From contig NZ_KE007347.1 in the NCBI RefSeq assembly GCF_000400715.1, forward strand, positions 310,001 through 374,000: a stretch of DNA of 64,000 nt. The letters run 5' to 3'. Position numbers and translations under genes: made by a program. The notes below the pieces were generated by a model that ran no database searches, was not told where the DNA came from, and saw only the letters and a program-made list of their open reading frames with translations. The stretch comes from Acinetobacter genomosp. 15BJ (GTDB lineage: Bacteria > Pseudomonadota > Gammaproteobacteria > Pseudomonadales > Moraxellaceae). Within the stretch, counting starts at the first letter, position 1. Every line of letters begins with the position of its first letter. Positions 57,923-64,000 of this stretch are shown here, piece after piece.

Positions 57923-59485
57923 ATGAATAATTTAGAACATTTTAATGCCAATGCGTTCAGCAATACGGATTCAGCTCAAGCCTCAACCATTCAATTGATT
58001 GGGCATTTTATTCAAGGTGGTTTGGTCACCAAATCTAATAGAAAACAAGCGGTTTATAATCCGGCAACAGGTGAGATCAGCAAAGAAGTTGCATTGGCGG
58101 ATACACAGTTGGTGAATCAGGTGGTGCAGATTGCAGAACAGGCATTCCCTGCATGGCGCGATACGCCGGTGATCAAACGTGCGCGGGTGATGTTTAAGTT
58201 CAAACAATTGCTTGAAGAGAATGCTGAAACCTTGTGTGAATTGATTGGACAGGAGCATGGCAAGATTTGTCATGATGCCAAAGGTGAATTACAGCGTGGC
58301 ATTGAAAATGTGGAATATGCCTGTGGCGCACCTGAGTTTTTAAAAGGTGAGTATTCTAAAAATGTTGGCCCAGATATCGATTCTTGGAGTGAGTTTCAAC
58401 CTTTAGGTGTGGTTGCAGGGATTACTCCTTTTAATTTCCCTGCAATGGTGCCGTTGTGGATGTTCCCGATGGCGATTGTATGTGGCAATTGCTTTATTTT
58501 AAAACCCTCTGAAAAGGCTCCTTCAGCCGCACTCTATTTGGCTGAGTTACTTAAACAGGCGGGCTTGCCCGATGGGGTGTTTAATGTGGTCAATGGTGAT
58601 AAAGAAGCCGTCGATGCTTTACTGCATCATCCCAAAATTCAAGCGATTAGTTTTGTGGGGTCAACGCCAATCGCAGAATATATTTATCGAACAGCGACCT
58701 CGACAGGAAAACGCTGTCAGGCCTTAGGTGGTGCAAAAAACCACGCCATCATTATGCCAGATGCCGATATTGATAATGTGGTTACGTCCTTATTAGGTGC
58801 AGCCTTTGGTTCATCGGGTGAGCGTTGCATGGCCTTGTCTGTTGCGGTGGCCATTGGCGATGAAGTGGCTGATGTGGTGATTGCCAAGCTTAAACAAGAG
58901 ATGCAGCAATTGAAGTTTGGTCATTATGCCGATGCCAGCAATGACTTTGGACCGCTCATTTCTCAAGCACATAAACAGAAGGTACAAGCATATATCCAAA
59001 GCGCCGAGCAACAAGGTGCTAAAATTGTGGTGGATGGACGTGACGCCAAACCCGTCGGTTATGAACATGGATTCTTTGTCGGGCCAACCTTGATTGATCA
59101 AATTTCAGCAGAGATGACCAGCTATCAACAAGAAATTTTTGGGCCGGTATTACAGGTGCTTCGTGTCGAGACCATGCAAGAAGCCATGCAGTTGATCAAT
59201 GACCATGAATATGGCAACGGCACTTGTATTTATACCCGTGATGGTGAGGCGGCGCGTTATTTTAGCAATAACATCCAAGTGGGCATGGTCGGGGTGAATG
59301 TGCCATTACCTGTACCGGTTGCTTACCACAGTTTTGGCGGCTGGAAGCGTTCACTATTTGGTGATTTATATGCCTATGGGCCAGATGGTGTACGTTTTTA
59401 TACCCGCCGTAAAACCATCACCCAACGTTGGCCATCTGCACAAATTCGTGAGGCGAAACAATTTGCGATGCCAACTTTAAATTAA
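57923..59485 (+). CDS. mmsA: CoA-acylating (methyl)malonate-semialdehyde dehydrogenase
   Basis: A 520-residue aldehyde dehydrogenase that oxidises malonate or methylmalonate semialdehyde to acetyl-CoA or propionyl-CoA with NAD and CoA. Signatures: GVVAGITPFNFPAMVPLWMF, KRCQALGGAKNHAIIMPDAD, GSSGERCMALSVAVAIGDE with the catalytic Cys, and PLPVPVAYHSFGGWKRSLFG. ATG 57923 has AAGGAATAC upstream. It is about 20 residues longer at the N-terminus than the usual enzyme. It follows the transaminase by 61 bp. Confidence 0.93.
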   Translation: MNNLEHFNANAFSNTDSAQASTIQLIGHFIQGGLVTKSNRKQAVYNPATGEISKEVALADTQLVNQVVQIAEQAFPAWRDTPVIKRARVMFKFKQLLEENAETLCELIGQEHGKICHDAKGELQRGIENVEYACGAPEFLKGEYSKNVGPDIDSWSEFQPLGVVAGITPFNFPAMVPLWMFPMAIVCGNCFILKPSEKAPSAALYLAELLKQAGLPDGVFNVVNGDKEAVDALLHHPKIQAISFVGSTPIAEYIYRTATSTGKRCQALGGAKNHAIIMPDADIDNVVTSLLGAAFGSSGERCMALSVAVAIGDEVADVVIAKLKQEMQQLKFGHYADASNDFGPLISQAHKQKVQAYIQSAEQQGAKIVVDGRDAKPVGYEHGFFVGPTLIDQISAEMTSYQQEIFGPVLQVLRVETMQEAMQLINDHEYGNGTCIYTRDGEAARYFSNNIQVGMVGVNVPLPVPVAYHSFGGWKRSLFGDLYAYGPDGVRFYTRRKTITQRWPSAQIREAKQFAMPTLN

Positions 59486-59495
59486 TTTTTGTTAG

Positions 59496-59528
59496 AGGGG
59501 AGACCGTAGGTTTTCCCTTTTTATTTTT
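59496..59528 (+). terminator. Terminator after mmsA
   Basis: AGGGGAGACC and GGTTTTCCCT pair over 10 bp with two G-T pairs and a 3-base loop, followed by a T-rich run. It would separate the enzymes from the permease or attenuate transcription into it. Confidence 0.65.
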
Positions 59529-59586
59529 ATAGGAATTTAAACATGTAATTAACGGTTTTTTGATACGTATTTTTAAGGAATAAAAT

Positions 59587-60978
59587 ATGAATAGTGCAAA
59601 AACAACAAAATTAGGTGAAGGACTTTCGAACCGCCATGTCACCATGATCAGTATTGGTGGTGTCATTGGCGCAGGTTTATTTGTAGGTTCATCCGCTGCA
59701 ATTGCCAAAGCAGGCCCCGCTGCTGTACTGGCTTATATTATTACCAGTATTCTGGTTTTTTTAGTCATGCGTATGCTCGGTGAAATGGCCGTTGCACAGC
59801 CTGACACAGGTTCATTTTCAACTTATGCCCGTAAAGCAATTGGCCCTTGGGCAGGTTTTAGTGTGGGCTGGCTGTATTGGTGGTTCTGGGTTTTGGTGAT
59901 TCCAATTGAAGCCATTGCAGGTGCCGAAATTCTACATGCTTGGTTTCCGCAGGTATCCAGTGCCATTTACGCCTTTGCATTTATTATCTTACTCAGTTTG
60001 GCAAACTTCTTTAGTACCAAAAGTTTTGGCGAGTTTGAGTTTTGGTTTGCGCTGATTAAAGTGATTGCGATTCTCGTATTTATTGTGATTGGTGCATCTG
60101 CCGTGTTTGGACTGTGGCCTTTAGCCAAAGATGTCAGCGGTGTGGGTAATCTCTTTTCCAATGGCGGTTTTATGCCACATGGCATGGGTGGTGTGCTATC
60201 TGCGATTTTGATCTCGGCATTTTCCTTCTTTGGCATTGAAATTCTTTCGATTGCTGCGGCGGAGTCTAAAAATCCTGAAGAAAAAATCAAACGAGCAACC
60301 AATTTAGTGCTGTATCGGATTATCTTATTTTTCGTGGTTTCAATTTTTCTGGCAGTTGCCTTGGTCGATTGGCGTTCACCCGACTTGCAAAAATTAGGCA
60401 CCTTTCAGTATGTTTTGGTCAGTCTGAATATTCCTCAAACCAAGTTAATTATGGACACTGTGGTATTTATTGCAGTGGCGAGTTGTATGAATGCGGCTGT
60501 CTATACCTCTTCTCGTATGCTATTTGCTTTAGGGGCTCGTCAAGAAGCGCCGAAAATGGTCACCAAAATTAATGCAGCAGGTGTGCCGACCTTCGCGGTA
60601 TTTGCCTCGACATTGATAGGATTGATTTGTTGTGCGGTGAATTATTTATTTCCTGGACAAGTATTTGGATTTCTGCTGTCAACCACAGGTTCGATTGCAT
60701 TGGTGGTTTATTTGGTGATTGCAGTATCACAACTCCGTTTGCGAACCAAATTAGACAAAGTTGGGGCTGCTGTGCCTTTTAAAATGTGGTTATTTCCATG
60801 GCTGACTTGGTTTGTGATTGTGGTGATTATGAGCGTACTGGGTTATATGTTCCTGTCACCTCAATATAGCTATGAAACGACCTTATCTTTAAGTGTTACT
60901 TCTCTGGTGGTGATCTGTGGACTGATCGTGACCCGAAAGAAGAAAAGTAGTCGAACAGTAGCGCTGCATGTGGATTAA
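59587..60978 (+). CDS. APC-family amino acid permease (GabP-like)
   Basis: A 463-residue transporter with twelve helices. LSNRHVTMISIGGVIGAGLF (helix 1 GG-x-IGAGLF), MLGEMAVAQPDTGSFSTYAR and SFFGIEILSIAAAESKNPEE place it with the GabP/AAT group. It probably imports beta-alanine, GABA or a related omega-amino acid for the upstream enzymes. AAGGAATA precedes the ATG. A terminator lies between it and mmsA, so it may have its own promoter. Confidence 0.9.
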   Translation: MNSAKTTKLGEGLSNRHVTMISIGGVIGAGLFVGSSAAIAKAGPAAVLAYIITSILVFLVMRMLGEMAVAQPDTGSFSTYARKAIGPWAGFSVGWLYWWFWVLVIPIEAIAGAEILHAWFPQVSSAIYAFAFIILLSLANFFSTKSFGEFEFWFALIKVIAILVFIVIGASAVFGLWPLAKDVSGVGNLFSNGGFMPHGMGGVLSAILISAFSFFGIEILSIAAAESKNPEEKIKRATNLVLYRIILFFVVSIFLAVALVDWRSPDLQKLGTFQYVLVSLNIPQTKLIMDTVVFIAVASCMNAAVYTSSRMLFALGARQEAPKMVTKINAAGVPTFAVFASTLIGLICCAVNYLFPGQVFGFLLSTTGSIALVVYLVIAVSQLRLRTKLDKVGAAVPFKMWLFPWLTWFVIVVIMSVLGYMFLSPQYSYETTLSLSVTSLVVICGLIVTRKKKSSRTVALHVD

Positions 60979-61099
60979 AAAATTTTAAAAAATAGGTAGG
61001 GTAAACAGTATCAGATAAGAGATTATTTATATATGTTTGCATAAGATGATTAAAATCCAAGTTTCCCATGTTAAAAATGAGATAAAACTCCATGCTATA

Positions 61100-61139
61100 A
61101 ACATTGGAAGTTGAATCACTTTCAATGTTTGGCTTTTTG
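61100..61139 (+). terminator. Hairpin between the permease and the SMR gene
   Basis: AACATTGGAAGT and ACTTTCAATGTT pair almost fully around TGAATC, followed by TGGCTTTTT. It is best read as the permease terminator, though it also lies only 35 bp upstream of the SMR start and could act as a leader structure. Confidence 0.45.
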
Positions 61140-61164
61140 AACCATTGTATGAGCAGAGAAAGAT

Positions 61165-61481
61165 ATGGCATGGTTGTATTTAATTGTTGCAGGACTATTG
61201 GAAATTGGGTGGCCATTAGGCCTAAAATATGCTCAAAATCCTGAGACCCGTATTATTGGGGCAATTGCCGCATTATTTTTTATCATCACGAGTGGTTTTT
61301 TTCTTTATTTGGCACAAAGGAAAATCCCAATGGGGACGGCCTATGCAGTATGGACGAGTATTGGGGCAATTGGTACATTTATGGTGGGAATCCTATTTTT
61401 GGAGATCCATCTTCTCTTATGAGATACATTGGTGTGCTTTTAATTGTTGTAGGGGTGATTACTATTAAACTTGCCTCATGA
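61165..61481 (+). pseudogene. SMR family efflux protein (SugE/Gdx-like), frameshifted
   Basis: The frame encodes MAWLYLIVAGLLEIGWPLGL with the SMR Glu (E13), RKIPMGTAYAVWTSIGAIGT and GILF, then breaks at a run of five T (61396-61400). One extra T gives FGDPSSLMRYIGVLLIVVGV and a stop at 61479-61481, a full-length (~105 residue) Gdx/SugE protein, a guanidinium exporter family. As read, the product loses helix 4 and should be inactive. The true end overlaps the convergent DMT gene by a few bases. Confidence 0.8.
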
Positions 61482-62339
61482 TGCTTTATGCTTTTGATAA
61501 GAGAAATAGGAGCAACCTGCACACGAGAGCATGATGATGGCAATCCCTGTGATTTGATACGGGTTGAGATGTTCATTTAAGATCAGCCAACCTGCAAGGG
61601 CACTGACCGCAGGAGAGGCACTCAGTAAAACTCCAAATACTTTTGGTTCGAGCTTTTTCATTGCAAAGATATCTAGCAAAAATGGAATGGTACTAGAAAG
61701 CAGCGATACCAAAACACAGAGCAGTAAAATCCAATAAGAATCAAATAGCTGATTCAGATCAGAGATGCCAAAAGGTAGCGCAAATAGAGTTGCCACCAAC
61801 ATACCAATCGCCACCGTATTGCTGCCACCTTTAGCGACTTTCGTGCCGTAAATAATATACATGCCCCAACATAATGCTGCGGCAAGCGCATAAAACATGC
61901 CGATATAACTGAAATTCTGATTGCTACTGCCCAAAGGTAATAACATCAGACCGATAAATGACAAGACCCCCCAAAGCAAATCCTGTTTCTGTTTTGACAT
62001 GACAATGGCAACGGTGAGTGGGCCCAAGACTTCAATTGAAATGGCAATACCAATCGATAGATGGGAAAAAGCCTTATAGATCAAAAGATTCATTAAGCTC
62101 AGAATCAGTCCATAAATAATCAGGTTTTTCCATTCCATTTGGGGATGAAAGCTACGCCAAGGTTTGAAAATTATCCAGAGTAATAGGGCTGAGAAACTTA
62201 AGCGAATCAGGGCAACCCCTTCAGCACCAAAGATCGGAAATAAGGTTTTGGCAATCGCAGCCCCAATTTGTACCGAGGCAAGTGATAGGCATGCTGCGGC
62301 TAAGGCAAATTCTTGTTTATTTTGAACAGAAGCATGCAT
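61476..62339 (-). CDS. EamA/DMT superfamily transporter (RhtA-like)
   Basis: A 287-residue ten-helix protein with two EamA repeats. LSIGIAISIEVLGPLTVAIV in the first and LLSASPAVSALAGWLILNEH in the second are typical of RhtA-type threonine/homoserine exporters. ATG 62339 has AAAGG eight bases upstream; ATG 62363 has none. It diverges from the Lrp/AsnC gene, which is likely to control amino-acid export through it. Confidence 0.87.
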   Translation of the reverse strand: MHASVQNKQEFALAAACLSLASVQIGAAIAKTLFPIFGAEGVALIRLSFSALLLWIIFKPWRSFHPQMEWKNLIIYGLILSLMNLLIYKAFSHLSIGIAISIEVLGPLTVAIVMSKQKQDLLWGVLSFIGLMLLPLGSSNQNFSYIGMFYALAAALCWGMYIIYGTKVAKGGSNTVAIGMLVATLFALPFGISDLNQLFDSYWILLLCVLVSLLSSTIPFLLDIFAMKKLEPKVFGVLLSASPAVSALAGWLILNEHLNPYQITGIAIIMLSCAGCSYFSYQKHKAS

Positions 62340-62459
62340 GTCGATGACCTTTAAGTTGATCATGAGATTTTAGTTCTTGAATGGTGATTAAATTGCGCTT
62401 ATTGATTGAAGTCTTTGAGTTATTCACTCTATTATCGAAGAAAGATGAGGAATTAATTC

Positions 62460-62927
62460 ATGGCAGAACTTGCACTCGATCATTTTGATTATGCAATTTT
62501 AAGAATATTGCAGCAGGATAATAAAAGCTCACATCGGCAGATTTCGGAACAGATTGGTTTATCTCAGGCATCGGTACAACGGCGTATCGTTAGAATGGAA
62601 CAGGAAGCGATCATTGAAAAAAATTGTGCGATACTGAATCCAAAGCGATTTGGCGAGAAAGTCACATCCATTATCGAGGTCCGTTTAAGCGAAGATCGTT
62701 CAGTGGTGATGGATCGGGCCAAACAATACTTTGCTGCGGTGGATGAGATTCAGCAATGCTATTTCGTCAATGGCGGTGTGTCTTTTATCATGATTATGCT
62801 CTCCAATAACCTATCTCACTTTGAAGCTTTGGTGAGAAAACATTTTGCCGATAATCAAGATGTAAAAACCTATCGGACTTTGATTGTTTTAGATCGGGTT
62901 AAAGTCAGTTTAGATTTGTGTTTCTAG
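62460..62927 (+). CDS. Lrp/AsnC family transcriptional regulator
   Basis: A 155-residue protein with an N-terminal AsnC HTH (LDHFDYAILRILQQDNKSSH, RQISEQIGLSQASVQRRIVR, MEQEAIIEKNCAILN) and a C-terminal RAM-like ligand domain (VDEIQQCYFVNGGVSFIMIM). GAGGAA precedes the ATG. It diverges from an amino-acid exporter and is followed by a MocR-type gene on the other strand. Confidence 0.93.
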   Translation: MAELALDHFDYAILRILQQDNKSSHRQISEQIGLSQASVQRRIVRMEQEAIIEKNCAILNPKRFGEKVTSIIEVRLSEDRSVVMDRAKQYFAAVDEIQQCYFVNGGVSFIMIMLSNNLSHFEALVRKHFADNQDVKTYRTLIVLDRVKVSLDLCF

Positions 62928-63000
62928 GCTGAGTTGGTGAGTGATCGCCATTAGATTGCGCTTTGGAAAATATAACGTCTCAACTCAGCAGGTTTTTATT

Positions 63001-64000
63001 TTATGAACGGTTCTGTGGGAACAGCTCAATACCATTTTCAATCAAGCATTGACGTAAGATACTAAAGGCAAAGGTCATGTCTTGCTCCTGAACACAGGCA
63101 AACCCAAGCAATAAACCTGATTGAATTGGCGTATCCACACCTGAATAATATTGTGACAATGGACGAACATTGACCCCGCGCGAAAGTGCCAGTGCAGATA
63201 CTTCAACATCATGTGCATGATCAGGCAATTTGAGTACCAGATGCAGACCAGCATCATGATTAAATTCGTGTACAAACACATCGCCCAGATAACGGTGAAT
63301 CAGTTCAATCAGAAATTTCCGTCTTTTACTATACAGCAGGCGCATCCGGCGGATATGCGCTGCATAATGTCCTTCACGAATAAATTCTGCCAAGGCACGT
63401 TGAGTGAGTAAGTGACCGCCTCGATACAGTTCCGCCGAAATCGTTCGTAAGGGCTGTACCAACTGTTTCGGAACCACCATATAGCCAATGCGCAAGGCGG
63501 GATAAATGGTTTTACTAAATGTTCCAATATAAATGACCGGTGGATTTTCTTCCAAACCCTGTAATGAAGGATAAGGCTGACCTGAAAAACGGAACTCACT
63601 GTCGTAGTCATCTTCAATAATCCAGCTGCCATGCTGTTTAGCCAAATCCAGCAATTTTCTGCGTCGAGGTAAACTGAGATGAGAACCTAAAGGATATTGA
63701 TGCGAGGGTGTGACGAAGATTAGGCGAGGAGGAGTAGAAGGGTGTTCTTCTGGAATAATGCCTTCGGCATCGACAGGCATCGGAATAATATTTAAGCCAT
63801 TGATACGAAGAATATTCTTGGCACCCCAATAACCTGGATTTTCAATCCAGACATGATCATTTAAATCACATAAAGCCCGTGACACCAGATCAACCGCCTG
63901 ATGGATGCCTTCGGTAATAATAATCTGGTCTGTTTCACAATTGACTGAACGGGCAATACGCAAATAGTCGGCCAATGCATGGCGTAATTCCGTACATCCT
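63001..64000 (-). CDS. MocR-type PLP-dependent regulator/aminotransferase, partial
   Basis: The frame is open through the window edge (GCTELRHALADYLRIARSVN), so the start is outside. The visible part is a class I aminotransferase domain with DHVWIENPGYWGAKN, IEDDYDSEFRFSGQPYPSLQ, IYIGTFSKTIYPALRIGYMV (PLP Lys) and a normal C-terminus. GCTELR-ALA-YL-R in front is typical of GntR/MocR (PdxR-like) proteins, which have a GntR HTH upstream. The HTH would lie beyond the edge. PdxR, GabR or TauR-type roles are all possible. Confidence 0.88.
   Translation of the reverse strand, partial: GCTELRHALADYLRIARSVNCETDQIIITEGIHQAVDLVSRALCDLNDHVWIENPGYWGAKNILRINGLNIIPMPVDAEGIIPEEHPSTPPRLIFVTPSHQYPLGSHLSLPRRRKLLDLAKQHGSWIIEDDYDSEFRFSGQPYPSLQGLEENPPVIYIGTFSKTIYPALRIGYMVVPKQLVQPLRTISAELYRGGHLLTQRALAEFIREGHYAAHIRRMRLLYSKRRKFLIELIHRYLGDVFVHEFNHDAGLHLVLKLPDHAHDVEVSALALSRGVNVRPLSQYYSGVDTPIQSGLLLGFACVQEQDMTFAFSILRQCLIENGIELFPQNRS

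Noticed and set aside
61100..61139. Guanidine riboswitch upstream of the SMR gene
   Set aside because: The hairpin has neither the ACGR loops of guanidine-II nor the guanidine-I or -III consensus. A terminator explains it better.

Overview
The window looks like a chromosomal segment of an Acinetobacter species (Moraxellaceae, Gammaproteobacteria). This is inferred from moderately AT-rich coding sequence, DcaP-type and TorF-type outer-membrane proteins, a 625-residue Kup, and catabolic clusters of the kind typical of that genus. The species cannot be named from the sequence alone. The first gene (transglutaminase) and the last (MocR-type regulator) are cut by the window edges.

Layout. 1-18.1 kb is mostly housekeeping: a TgpA-like transglutaminase end, tRNA-Val(GAC), two small accessory genes, pirin, argG, a LysR regulator, a DMT exporter, fadH, tRNA-Ser(TGA), kup, a lipid A phosphoethanolamine transferase (eptA) next to a DsbA-like thiol oxidase, xseA/xseB and an amino-acid permease. 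18.3-24.2 kb is an AT-rich accessory island full of broken genes. It holds two related beta-helix secreted-protein genes (one frameshifted, one 5'-truncated), then remnants of at least three polymorphic-toxin modules: a toxin tail overlapping its putative immunity gene, an Rhs core end, an intact membrane immunity-like gene, and an ADP-ribosyltransferase-like toxin end followed by another immunity-like fragment. It ends in an exact 290-bp tandem duplication. No full-length Rhs gene, IS or phage gene is present.

24.0-29.4 kb pairs a 2-oxoglutarate/Fe(II) dioxygenase with a divergent polar amino-acid ABC transporter (two permeases, ATPase, two paralogous lipoprotein binding proteins). 29.5-35.2 kb holds a VOC protein, a TorF porin, a divergent HxlR/MFS pair with two matching palindromic operators, copD/copC, and a fusion scar joining 5'-truncated MFS and YcaQ-like genes head to head.

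35.2-51.6 kb is catabolic. It carries glutaryl-CoA dehydrogenase (gcdH), a fused indolepyruvate:ferredoxin oxidoreductase with a divergent LysR, and the leucine/isovalerate operon liuABCDE. A TetR regulator and an acyl-CoA synthetase gene diverge from liu, and bioB, which makes the biotin the liu carboxylase needs, follows. 51.6-61 kb has a methyltransferase, a DcaP channel, an AAHS-family MFS transporter, and a likely beta-alanine (omega-amino acid) module: LysR, transaminase, semialdehyde dehydrogenase, permease. 61-64 kb has a frameshifted SMR (sugE-like) gene, a convergent DMT exporter, an Lrp/AsnC regulator and the partial MocR regulator.

The part most likely to hold undescribed biology is the 18.3-24.2 kb toxin/immunity island. 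The eptA-dsbA pair and the dioxygenase/transporter locus come next.
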